Program-made: the position numbers and the translations under genes
Shown here: positions 1 through 6,599 of the stretch, one piece after another
How positions within the stretch are numbered: the stretch's first letter is position 1
Layout of the letters: each line of letters begins with the position of its first letter
The notes under the pieces: model-generated
What the model saw: only the letters and a program-made list of their open reading frames with translations
The model's database searches: none
What the model was told of the DNA's origin: nothing
Source of the DNA: a bacterium
Lineage (GTDB): Bacteria > JAMCPX01
Assembly: GCA_021789095.1 (NCBI GenBank)
Contig: JAJYJX010000040.1
Location: forward strand, 1-15,627
Reading direction: 5' to 3'
Length of the DNA stretch: 15,627 bases

Positions 1-801
1 TACCTGTTCTGCGGTTACCGGGAATGATTCTACATTCTGGAGCAGTTTTGCGAGTGATTTTATAAGTATTGCGGGAATATGCATTCTCATCTTCTTTTTC
101 AGTTTATACATGCGTGTTACAATATCCATAATTTCATTGTACGTAACGCTCTTCGCACCGCACAGGACGTAGGTCCTGTTGAATGTGGATTGCCTGCTTA
201 TGATCATGGAAACAGCCTGTGCAAGGTCATCAACATGAACAGGCTGCAGCATGTATCGGCCGTTGCCTATAACAGGCACAATCAGAGGGAACCTTTCGAG
301 TAAGTCCTTTACCGTATTGACAAAATTCATTGTATCCTCTGCTTCCCTGCCGAATACCATGGACGGCCTTAAGATTGTATAATCAATATCCTGTACCTTT
401 AAGTATTCTTCGGCCCTGTACTTTGTCCTTATATAACCTTCCCGTGTATCCGGCCTTACCCCGTTTGCACTGATTTGAATCCATCTTTTTACGCCGGAAA
501 GTCTTGCCTTTTCATAGATGCGCTTCACGCCTTCGACATGAGCAAGTTCGAATGTTATGCCCTTTACGGGGAACTCCCTTATAATGCCTATAAGATAAAT
601 TACCGCATCGCACCCGTCCAGTGCACCGCTCAGTGACGCAGGATCGGATATGTCCCCATAGGCAAATTCGATATGCTTGTCGTTAAGCTTTAATTCAGAG
701 CCTTTACGGACAAGTGACCTTACTTTATAGCCGTCCTTTACCAGCCGCTCTATAACATGATTGCCTATGTATCCTGTTCCACCTGCTACAAAAACATTCA
801 T
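1..801 (-). CDS. NAD(P)-binding epimerase/dehydratase-like protein (atypical SDR, NDUFA9/NmrA-like), C-terminus cut by window edge
   Basis: The 267 visible codons run without a stop to the left edge, so the C-terminus is missing. An N-terminal Rossmann fold is clear: a beta strand followed by GGTGYIG at residues 7-13. A YxxxK-type pair lies at Y123/K127, in the region where short-chain dehydrogenases keep their catalytic Tyr-Lys. The motifs LRPSMVFG (144-151) and QPVHVDDLAQA (186-196) are typical of the atypical SDR group that includes NDUFA9-like and NmrA-like proteins and sugar-nucleotide epimerases. The substrate cannot be read from the sequence. Many members of this group bind NAD(P) for regulatory or structural reasons and do not catalyse a reaction. 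The start ATG overlaps the gmhA stop as ATGA, so the two are translationally coupled as the downstream end of an envelope operon. Family assignment is confident; function is not. Confidence 0.85.
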   Translation of the reverse strand, partial: MNVFVAGGTGYIGNHVIERLVKDGYKVRSLVRKGSELKLNDKHIEFAYGDISDPASLSGALDGCDAVIYLIGIIREFPVKGITFELAHVEGVKRIYEKARLSGVKRWIQISANGVRPDTREGYIRTKYRAEEYLKVQDIDYTILRPSMVFGREAEDTMNFVNTVKDLLERFPLIVPVIGNGRYMLQPVHVDDLAQAVSMIISRQSTFNRTYVLCGAKSVTYNEIMDIVTRMYKLKKKMRMHIPAILIKSLAKLLQNVESFPVTAEQV

Positions 802-1382
802 GATTGCAGATTTTTGATCCTGTGATCAATAATCGAGCAGATAATATGCCCTATCGTGATATGCGCTTCCTGGATGCGTGGTGTATCTGTATGGTCAATA
901 ACAATGGCAAGATCCACCATTGATAGTGCCTTGCCCCCGTCCTTACCGAGCAAACCGATTGTAAAAAGCCCTTTATTTTTTGCAGCGCTGAATGCCTTGA
1001 GTACGTTGGGTGAGTTTCCTGACGTGCTGATGCCGAAGGCGATATCGCCCTTTTTACCAAGCGCGATTATTTGTTTTGAGAAAATATCATCAAAAGAATA
1101 ATCATTCCCTATACTGGTGATGACCGAGGTGTCAGTTGAAAGGGCTATTGCCGGCAGGGACTGTCTTTCGATCTTGAATCTGTTTATGAATTCTGCTGCA
1201 ATATGCTGCGCATCTGCGGCAGATCCCCCGTTCCCGAAAAGAAAGAGCACGGAGCCTTTTGTAACAGCATCGTATATGATGTCCGCTGTGTTTTTAATGA
1301 TTGCCGCGTGTGTATTTGTTAGTCTTAGTTTTAACTCAGCACTTGATTTCAACTCTGATTTTATAATTTCAATTTCATCCAT
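798..1382 (-). CDS. gmhA: Phosphoheptose isomerase (D-sedoheptulose 7-phosphate isomerase)
   Basis: A 194-residue SIS-domain protein, close to the 192 residues of E. coli GmhA. It converts sedoheptulose 7-phosphate to D-glycero-D-manno-heptose 7-phosphate in the cytoplasm, the first step toward ADP-heptose for LPS core. The family hallmark GNGGSAADAQH is at residues 50-60, and STSGNSPN at 120-127 forms the phosphate-binding loop. The residues known as metal ligands or catalytic residues in GmhA are all visible: H60, E64, Q171 and H179, with QEAHITIGH at 171-179. I chose the ATG at 1382 because it gives the family length. The longer reading back to 1490 only adds sequence that encodes the end of the upstream glycosyltransferase in another frame. 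The gene overlaps that upstream gene by 8 bases and the next gene by 4. No other heptose gene (hldE, gmhB, hldD) is in the window. Confidence 0.95.
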   Translation of the reverse strand: MDEIEIIKSELKSSAELKLRLTNTHAAIIKNTADIIYDAVTKGSVLFLFGNGGSAADAQHIAAEFINRFKIERQSLPAIALSTDTSVITSIGNDYSFDDIFSKQIIALGKKGDIAFGISTSGNSPNVLKAFSAAKNKGLFTIGLLGKDGGKALSMVDLAIVIDHTDTPRIQEAHITIGHIICSIIDHRIKNLQS

Positions 1383-2850
1383 AATTACCGCACTTATACC
1401 TTTGACCTTTATATATCGTAAAGGTCTGTCTTGGCAAACCAGTTTTTTCATCAGGTATATATAGTACATCCAGCTTCTGAAGACTTGCAAACCGAGCTCT
1501 TGTAACAGGGTTAATCTCCCCGCTCCCCCTGTCCACTACAATCATATCTTTATCGCATAAACTTTTCCTATTCTGGAAAAACCAATACGCATTTTTTGAT
1601 CTGTTCCATGTGGGCAGATAATACACTTCCGGCTGCCCCTTAATATAAAAGGCAATCTCTGCCGTAACACCATAGTCTGTTGCACCTATAATCTCTCCCG
1701 GCTTTAAATATTTCTCCACCTCTTCAGCAAGCCTGTCCCAGCCCGCAAGCCTGTTTGTGAACTGTCTTTGCGGCGGGATATCCAGGAGCTTAAATATCAA
1801 TTGAGGATAATGTTCGAAGTATACGACAGGCAGTGTTGTTATAAACATAAGGATGAATGCTGACACAACGAATCTTTTGTAACCGCTTTTGTGCATATCT
1901 TCAAGAAGGAAAATACCGCCTATAAACGGAGCAATAAACCCTGCAGACGGCCAGTTAATCTCTGCCCTGCCCTTGAAGGCAAGCAGTGATATGAATGCAA
2001 ATGTGGGCAGGGACGTTGCAAGGATTATCGTGAACCTCTCGTCATGTTCAAACAGGCCCCTTCGTATGGAATAGAACATGGTGTACAGCAGCAGGATAAA
2101 GACGAACGGCGTTACCAGTCCCATATCGCCGAAAAAGAAGGTGGAAAAAACAAACCACGGATTATAATGTTCGGGCAGCAATATCAATGCCCTTTTGAAC
2201 ATGCCGAGCCCGTGTGTGAGATTCCATATAAATACAGGGCTGGCAGTTGCGATAGTTATCAATGCACCGATGTAGGGCTCTTTACGGAATAACCAATGCC
2301 TGTTCTTCTGTGATATAAAAACAAAGAGTACGACCTCGAGGCTGAAAAGAAAAAACATGTGGTGGCTCAATATGCCGAGCCCCAGTACGAGTCCTATAAA
2401 GTACCATAGCCAAGACTTTTGCGTTTGGTTGAGCTCAAAGAGCAGGTATATCAATATGGTCATGAACAAGATCTGCGGAACATAGTACGTCTCTATGAAG
2501 CTGCCTGCTGCAACAAGCGGATTGGACACATAGAGTACCGTTGACAATAAGGCCGTTGTTGAGGAGAAGAAGCGGTTGCCGATCTCGTAGAATATCACTG
2601 CCGTTATTGCTGAGAGGATATTTGCGCCCATTCTTAAAGCGAAGGCGGTTGAGCCGAAAATATGAACCATGAGCATGTTTATCCATGCGATCATCGGCCC
2701 CATATCAAGATAACTTAAACTTGGGTGCCTTGCCCAGTCCCAGTAATAGGCCTCATCAGGGGAAAGAAGCAAATTGCTTGTTTTTATGTAGTATATGCGG
2801 AAGATAAAGCCGAGCAGTATGACGACGTAGGCAATAGTTCGTTTTTTCAT
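1375..2850 (-). CDS. Membrane glycosyltransferase of the ArnT/PMT_2 (GT39/GT83-like) family
   Basis: A 491-residue integral membrane protein with many hydrophobic segments throughout its first 380 residues, starting at the N-terminus (about residues 6-24). The first extracytoplasmic loop has SPDEAYYWDWARH at 30-42, the D-E signature of polyprenyl-phosphate-sugar-dependent transferases such as ArnT and protein O-mannosyltransferases. In these enzymes the acidic residue is essential. The C-terminal part (about 390-491) is soluble and presumably periplasmic. Family members transfer a sugar from an undecaprenyl-phosphate carrier onto lipid A, another glycolipid or a protein outside the cytoplasmic membrane; the acceptor here is unknown. 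I preferred the ATG at 2850 over the one at 2925. It overlaps the preceding stop codon as ATGA and removes an unlikely hydrophilic extension. Position between a lipid-type methyltransferase and gmhA supports a role in the outer envelope. Confidence 0.85.
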   Translation of the reverse strand: MKKRTIAYVVILLGFIFRIYYIKTSNLLLSPDEAYYWDWARHPSLSYLDMGPMIAWINMLMVHIFGSTAFALRMGANILSAITAVIFYEIGNRFFSSTTALLSTVLYVSNPLVAAGSFIETYYVPQILFMTILIYLLFELNQTQKSWLWYFIGLVLGLGILSHHMFFLFSLEVVLFVFISQKNRHWLFRKEPYIGALITIATASPVFIWNLTHGLGMFKRALILLPEHYNPWFVFSTFFFGDMGLVTPFVFILLLYTMFYSIRRGLFEHDERFTIILATSLPTFAFISLLAFKGRAEINWPSAGFIAPFIGGIFLLEDMHKSGYKRFVVSAFILMFITTLPVVYFEHYPQLIFKLLDIPPQRQFTNRLAGWDRLAEEVEKYLKPGEIIGATDYGVTAEIAFYIKGQPEVYYLPTWNRSKNAYWFFQNRKSLCDKDMIVVDRGSGEINPVTRARFASLQKLDVLYIPDEKTGLPRQTFTIYKGQRYKCGNYG

Positions 2851-3404
2851 AGCGGGCACAGATAAAACAGGTGAAAGTGATATTTTAGATAAAGAATAAC
2901 AATTATTGCTATGAATCCCAGCCAAGCATTGTATTCCTCATGTTTTACAACAAGCCTGATGTCAAAATCTTTTGATATTCTTACCGGTTTTATCAAAGGG
3001 AAAAAGCACGGCACCTTTGATTTATAATCAAGGAATGAACCGCCGAACAGCTCTATAAGTCTTTTCTCTTCGTCCCTTATAACGCTTGAGTAAACAAAGT
3101 AGAAAGCTAAAAGGAAAAGAACTACAAAGGTGACACAATTTCCCATAATGGACACTCCCAGCCCTATAAAAAAGCTGCCGAGATACAGGGGGTTTCTGGT
3201 GTACGAGTACGGACCCTCTGTTGATAAGGCCTTGTTCTTTTTTATGTAACCCGACGCCCACAGCCTTATCATAAGCCCGATAAGCCCTACTGGTATGCCT
3301 ATGGCCATCCAGATGACGGATGGCTTTGCCATAACAGTGAATAGCAGGGCAAAGGCAAAACCGAATTTTGTCCTGTAATGTGACAGAAATTCATTAATCT
3401 TCAT
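2847..3404 (-). CDS. Isoprenylcysteine carboxyl methyltransferase (ICMT/PEMT)-like membrane methyltransferase
   Basis: A 185-residue protein with hydrophobic segments around residues 13-25, 30-50, 75-107 and 160-180. It carries the C-terminal signature of the ICMT/PEMT fold: GPYSYTRNPLYLG at 64-76, then RDEEKRLIELFG at 110-121 and a Tyr-Lys stretch ending in PCFFP. In this superfamily these segments bind S-adenosylmethionine from within the membrane. The methyl acceptor cannot be predicted; bacterial members include phospholipid and other small lipid methylases. It is the first gene of the leftward envelope operon and overlaps the glycosyltransferase by ATGA. No convincing Shine-Dalgarno sequence precedes the ATG at 3404. 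A TATAAT hexamer lies only 8 bases upstream (3413-3418), so the transcript may be leaderless or nearly so. Confidence 0.82.
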   Translation of the reverse strand: MKINEFLSHYRTKFGFAFALLFTVMAKPSVIWMAIGIPVGLIGLMIRLWASGYIKKNKALSTEGPYSYTRNPLYLGSFFIGLGVSIMGNCVTFVVLFLLAFYFVYSSVIRDEEKRLIELFGGSFLDYKSKVPCFFPLIKPVRISKDFDIRLVVKHEEYNAWLGFIAIIVILYLKYHFHLFYLCPL

Positions 3405-3507
3405 AAGTTTTCATTATATTATTTTGTCAGACATGTCCACACTTGCGTGTGTTTTTTCAATTTTAAAATTTGTTGCATAAATTTTGTATAAAGCTGTATA
3501 GAAAAAT

Positions 3508-3543
3508 AGGACGAATAGGACTTATAAGACCTATAGGACATAT
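3508..3543. repeat. Four tandem copies of a 9-bp repeat (AGGACNTAT-like)
   Basis: Four consecutive 9-bp units are visible: AGGACGAAT, AGGACTTAT, AAGACCTAT and AGGACATAT. They lie in the 147-bp spacer between two divergent genes, just before the start of the 44-residue membrane protein. The run also lies about 200 bases upstream of the predicted sigma-54 start point at about 3745. Tandem sites at that distance could be activator-binding sites, but nothing in the sequence proves it. It may equally be simple-sequence drift. Confidence 0.7.
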
Positions 3544-3551
3544 AAAAAGAT

Positions 3552-3686
3552 ATGACAATGATTAATGGCATTTTGAAATACATGGGACTGTATGGGTTTA
3601 CGATCCCGGATCTAATGTTTTTTATAGCCGTTCTTTTCATTATTTTAGCATTGGTAAGGCTTTATACCAGGAAAACACTCAAATAG
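3552..3686 (+). CDS. Small single-pass membrane protein, 44 residues, unknown function
   Basis: An ATG-to-TAG frame of 44 codons with the layout of a small bitopic membrane protein. A short amphipathic N-terminus is followed by a hydrophobic helix from about residue 21 to 35 (LMFFIAVLFIILALV), then a strongly basic tail (RLYTRKTLK). The positive-inside rule would place the C-terminus in the cytoplasm. A second in-frame ATG lies two codons in. The only Shine-Dalgarno-like sequence, AGGAC at 3535-3539, is about 12 bases away, so initiation is not well supported. I do not recognise a family. It sits 32 bases before the -24 element of the receiver gene on the same strand. Codon use (AGG, ATA, TTA) resembles the neighbours. 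It could be chance, but a clean helix plus basic tail argues for a real gene. Confidence 0.45.
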   Translation: MTMINGILKYMGLYGFTIPDLMFFIAVLFIILALVRLYTRKTLK

Positions 3687-3718
3687 TCTGCCAGGTTACC
3701 TAAACGTATCCATGATTC

Positions 3719-3734
3719 TGGCACGATGCCTGCT
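3719..3734 (+). promoter_or_regulatory. Sigma-54 (RpoN) -24/-12 promoter for the receiver gene
   Basis: TGGCACG at 3719-3725, four bases, then CTGCT at 3730-3734. Against the sigma-54 consensus TGGCACG-N4-TTGCW only one position differs, and the GG and GC dinucleotides are separated by exactly ten bases as required. The predicted start point is about 3744-3745, some six bases before the ATG at 3751. A perfect 7-bp inverted repeat, CCTGCTT (3729-3735) and AAGCAGG (3743-3749), overlaps the -12 element and ends next to the start codon. Sigma-54 promoters need an AAA+ enhancer-binding activator; none is encoded in the window. Confidence 0.7.
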
Positions 3735-3750
3735 TTTATTTTAAGCAGGT

Positions 3751-4110
3751 ATGAATAATATTATCGTTGTTATAGATGACTGCGAGCTGCTGAAATGGTC
3801 TCTGATGAAGATATTGCCCCATTATGCGGATACAATACAGTACTACGATAATCTGCTAGACGCATTGCAGGCATTGAACCAGGCTAAAGATACCCGATAT
3901 ATCTTAATTGTTGATCTTGAAATCGCAACATTAAGCGGTATTAATACATTAATCAAAAAGCTGGCCGTGGATCGGTATAATCTAATACTTCTAACATCGA
4001 TGCTGTCTGCTTACAATGAACAGGATATTCATTGTCAGGGAGTGGTAAAGATTTTTACAAAACCGTTCAATATCAACGAGCTGACCGATCTGATTTTGAC
4101 ACTCATATAG
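3751..4110 (+). CDS. Stand-alone response-regulator receiver domain protein
   Basis: A 119-residue protein that is one receiver (CheY-like) domain with no output domain. The acidic pocket is D9-D10, the phospho-acceptor is D55 in IVDLE, the switch threonine is T82 (LLTSM) and the conserved lysine is K104 in the KPF motif. All key residues are intact, so phosphorylation by a histidine kinase is expected, although no kinase is in the window. The partner could be a motility complex, a phosphorelay or another enzyme. An in-frame TAA lies just upstream, and the next ATG would delete the first strand and the acidic pocket, so the ATG at 3751 is the only reasonable start. It sits about six bases behind the predicted sigma-54 transcription start and is therefore probably nearly leaderless. 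It converges on mce. Confidence 0.88.
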   Translation: MNNIIVVIDDCELLKWSLMKILPHYADTIQYYDNLLDALQALNQAKDTRYILIVDLEIATLSGINTLIKKLAVDRYNLILLTSMLSAYNEQDIHCQGVVKIFTKPFNINELTDLILTLI

Positions 4111-4121
4111 CATATATTGAA

Positions 4122-4164
4122 CCGAAAAATGCAATAAGGCAAGTTTTACAAATGCATTTTTCGG
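4122..4164. terminator. Perfect 12-bp inverted repeat between convergent genes, likely bidirectional terminator
   Basis: CCGAAAAATGCA at 4122-4133 is the exact reverse complement of TGCATTTTTCGG at 4153-4164, with a 19-base loop. It lies just after the receiver gene stop (4110) and before the end of the leftward operon (4221), where a transcript end is expected for both. There is no T-tract directly after the stem in either direction, only T5 within the arm, so it is not a textbook intrinsic terminator. Confidence 0.5.
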
Positions 4165-4220
4165 GCTGAGATAGTAGGTGGGTCTGAAACTTAACTCTGT
4201 GGCATGTTTTCTAATGGGGT

Positions 4221-4619
4221 TTACATGTCTTTCTCGTAGAATTCTATAAGCACACCGTTCGTTGATGATGGGTGTACGAATACTGCTTTGTTACCTTTAT
4301 AACCGGTGCGCGGCTTATCATCGATCAGCTTTATACCCGACGCCCCAAGGTACCGTATGAGTGCTTCTATATTATCAACCTCAAGGCATATGTGATGCAG
4401 TCCTTCGCCTCTTTTCTCCAAAAAACTTGCTACACCTGAAGCCTTATCAAGCGGTTTTACCAGCTCTATGTGTGCATTATCAAGTTCCATAACAGCTACT
4501 TCGACACCCTCTGCATCAATACGATGCCTCGATTTCAGAGGCACACCGAGTTTTTTACTGTATACAGACGCAGCCTGTTCCAGGTCCCTGACAACTATCG
4601 CGATATGATCAAGCTTCAT
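4221..4619 (-). CDS. mce: Methylmalonyl-CoA epimerase
   Basis: A 132-residue vicinal-oxygen-chelate protein, full length for the family. It interconverts (2R)- and (2S)-methylmalonyl-CoA in the propionate/succinate pathway. Two beta-alpha-beta-beta-beta modules are visible. They open with LDHIAIVVRDLEQA (residues 3-16) and GEGLHHICLEVDN (71-83), and the protein ends with GVLIEFYEK. The metal site expected from characterised epimerases maps to H5, E52, H75 or H76, and E126. The family often has Gln where E52 is. Glyoxalase I is the main alternative, but length and the GxGLHHI motif favour the epimerase. It is the last gene of the PTS operon, starts 11 bases inside the end of ptsI and has AAAGGAA about seven bases upstream. 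No methylmalonyl-CoA mutase is nearby, which is unusual. Confidence 0.88.
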   Translation of the reverse strand: MKLDHIAIVVRDLEQAASVYSKKLGVPLKSRHRIDAEGVEVAVMELDNAHIELVKPLDKASGVASFLEKRGEGLHHICLEVDNIEALIRYLGASGIKLIDDKPRTGYKGNKAVFVHPSSTNGVLIEFYEKDM

Positions 4620-6333
4620 CCTCGAGTTCCTTTGAATAAGTATTAATCAGCAGTTTTTCGACGTCTTCTGCTGAGGAGAGTTTCATTGCCTCCATTGCAA
4701 GCTTACGTGCATTCTCGCTGTTTATCCTTGTTATGGAGCGCCTTACTTTATTTATGATACCTATATTCATGCTCAATTCCGTAAAGCCCATGCCTATCAG
4801 GATTGGTATATAGAGCGGTACGCTTGCCATTTCGCCGCATATCTGTGCTGTCAGATTGTTCTTTTTTGCCTGTTCCGCTATGAGCATTAACACCCTTAAT
4901 ACCGCAGGATGCAACGGCTGGTACAGGTATGAAACGTCCTCGTCGCCGCGATCGATAGCCAGCATGTACTGGATGAGATCGTTTGTGCCTACACTGATAA
5001 AATCGAGCATACCCGACAGTGTGTCGACTATCATTGCAGCAGCAGGTGTTTCTATCAATGCGCCTAATTTTATCTTGCCTATGGCATAATTTTTGGATTT
5101 AAGGTCGGACTTTTCTTCCTCTATGATCCTTTTTGCCTCCTGCACCTCGCTCAATGACGAGATCATGGGCAGAAGTATCCTTATTTCGCCCATTGCGCTT
5201 GCCCGCAGTATGGCCCTTATCTGGGTCCTGAACAAAGGCTGATTTTTCAGGCAGACCCTTATGCCCCTCAGTCCCAGTGCAGGATTTTCAGACCTTTTGT
5301 AGATCGTTGAAAGTATCTTATCACCGCCCATGTCGAGCGTTCTTATGGTAACCTGTGATCCTGCGAATAATCTGGCAATAGTGGCATAATGCATATAACT
5401 TGTTTCTTCTGTTGGCAGCTCTTTCTTGCCTGTATAAAGATACTCCGTCCTTACAAGGCCTATACCCTCTGCACCTGCATTGAAAGCGGCCTCTGCCTCT
5501 TCCAGAAACTCCATATTCGCCATTATCCTTATATCGACGCCGTCCTTGGTTTTTACACCGTTTTTAACATCAGGCTGTGTACTCGGGATTGTGGTCTGAG
5601 GATGCGTACCCTGATATTTATTTATAGTTTCGAATTCTGGCTCAACTATTAAAATACCATTGTCCCCGTCAATAAGTATGTTCTGGCCGTCCCTTATCTT
5701 GTCAGAGATATTTCTTATTCCTGCTACAGCCGGCAGGCCCAATGAACGGGCAATAATGGCGGAATGGGATACAGGCCCCCCTGTCTCCAGCGCAAGACCT
5801 ATTATATTGTCTTTCATAAGGTAAGGTGTATTGGTCAGTGCAAAACTTGACAGTATGATTATACCGGGTTCCTCAATCCCGAATTTTTCCTCTTTTTCGA
5901 ATAGGTTTTTCAGGATTCTCTGGCCTTCATGTGCCACATCGAATTTTCTCTCCTTAAGATATTCGTCCTCAATCCTGTCAAAGGTCTTTTCTATCTCACT
6001 CAGTACCTCTGTTAAGGCCCATTCGGTGTTCACATAATTGTTCTTTATTCTGTTAATCACGCTCTCTATTAATGACTTGTCCTCGAGGATCATCATGTGC
6101 ATATCAAGAATGAGCAGTGCTTCTTTGCCGTGGACAGGATCGATCTTCTCTGTTATTGCCTTTATTTCTTCTTTTGATTTTTCTATGGCTGCGAGGAACC
6201 TGTTTATCTCCGCAGGTATTTTATCAGGCGTTATATGATAGCGGGATATGTCAAACACGCTGCTTATCGGCATGATTGCCCTGCCTACCGCCCAGCCAGG
6301 AGATATAGGAATGCCTTTAAGATAAACGGTCAT
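4609..6333 (-). CDS. ptsI: PTS Enzyme I (phosphoenolpyruvate-protein phosphotransferase)
   Basis: A 574-residue cytoplasmic enzyme, the usual length for Enzyme I. It takes phosphate from PEP onto a histidine and passes it to HPr. The phosphohistidine domain has GGPVSHSAIIARS with the active H190. The PEP-binding barrel shows RTEYLY (295-300), RTLDMGGDK (331-339), NPALGLRGIR (350-359), GTNDLIQYMLAIDR (449-462) and the C499 region ICGEMAS. The HPr-binding helical part lies around residues 20-145. All catalytic residues are present. It lies directly after ptsH with a 4-base ATGA overlap, as expected for stoichiometric partners. There is no GAF domain, so this is not the nitrogen-PTS form PtsP. 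Confidence 0.97.
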   Translation of the reverse strand: MTVYLKGIPISPGWAVGRAIMPISSVFDISRYHITPDKIPAEINRFLAAIEKSKEEIKAITEKIDPVHGKEALLILDMHMMILEDKSLIESVINRIKNNYVNTEWALTEVLSEIEKTFDRIEDEYLKERKFDVAHEGQRILKNLFEKEEKFGIEEPGIIILSSFALTNTPYLMKDNIIGLALETGGPVSHSAIIARSLGLPAVAGIRNISDKIRDGQNILIDGDNGILIVEPEFETINKYQGTHPQTTIPSTQPDVKNGVKTKDGVDIRIMANMEFLEEAEAAFNAGAEGIGLVRTEYLYTGKKELPTEETSYMHYATIARLFAGSQVTIRTLDMGGDKILSTIYKRSENPALGLRGIRVCLKNQPLFRTQIRAILRASAMGEIRILLPMISSLSEVQEAKRIIEEEKSDLKSKNYAIGKIKLGALIETPAAAMIVDTLSGMLDFISVGTNDLIQYMLAIDRGDEDVSYLYQPLHPAVLRVLMLIAEQAKKNNLTAQICGEMASVPLYIPILIGMGFTELSMNIGIINKVRRSITRINSENARKLAMEAMKLSSAEDVEKLLINTYSKELEDEA

Positions 6334-6599
6334 TGTTCTTCCCCGAATTTGCCCTCTATCAGTTTTTGCAGTGATGTCAACGCGCTGTCCTCATCTTTAC
6401 CTTTTGCGGTAATCTTTAATGCTGTGCCCTTTGCCGCTGCAAGGGTCAGGAGTCCGAGTATACTCTTGCCGTTTGCCCTTTCCCCGTTTTTATACACATA
6501 GATCTCGCACTCGTAGGAGTTAGCTACCTTTACAAACTGGGCAGCTGCCCGTGCATGAAACCCCAGCTTATTTATTATGACAAAACTGCCTTCTTTCAT
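6330..6599 (-). CDS. ptsH: PTS phosphocarrier protein HPr
   Basis: An 89-residue HPr. The EI-dependent phosphorylation site is H15 in LGFHARAAAQF (residues 12-22). The regulatory serine is S46 in NGKSILGL, the target of HprK in organisms that have the kinase, and hprK is in the same operon. The residue after HAR is Ala; many HPr proteins have Pro there. It overlaps the EIIA gene upstream and ptsI downstream by ATGA each, so the three phosphorelay proteins are translationally coupled. With no sugar permease component encoded here, its likely role is signalling through EIIA and through its Ser-phosphorylated form. Confidence 0.96.
   Translation of the reverse strand: MKEGSFVIINKLGFHARAAAQFVKVANSYECEIYVYKNGERANGKSILGLLTLAAAKGTALKITAKGKDEDSALTSLQKLIEGKFGEEQ

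Noticed and set aside
1383-1490. N-terminal extension of gmhA by 36 codons
   Set aside because: The extra residues are the out-of-frame end of the upstream glycosyltransferase, and GmhA family length fits the ATG at 1382.
3438-3457. Hairpin CACAC-TTGC-GTGTG followed by six T on the plus strand as a terminator
   Set aside because: The stem is only 5 bp and no plus-strand gene lies upstream. It could be an operator for the divergent genes, but that cannot be supported.
3473-3502. Sigma-70 promoter TTGCAT-18-TATAGA for the small membrane protein
   Set aside because: Only 3 of 6 and 4 of 6 consensus positions match in a very AT-rich region where such pairs are common.
3419-3640. Minus-strand reading frame of 73 codons in the spacer before the ICMT-like gene
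   Set aside because: Repetitive Tyr/Ser/Lys composition arises from the 9-bp repeats, there is no ribosome-binding site and no family resemblance. It also runs antisense to the more convincing small membrane protein.
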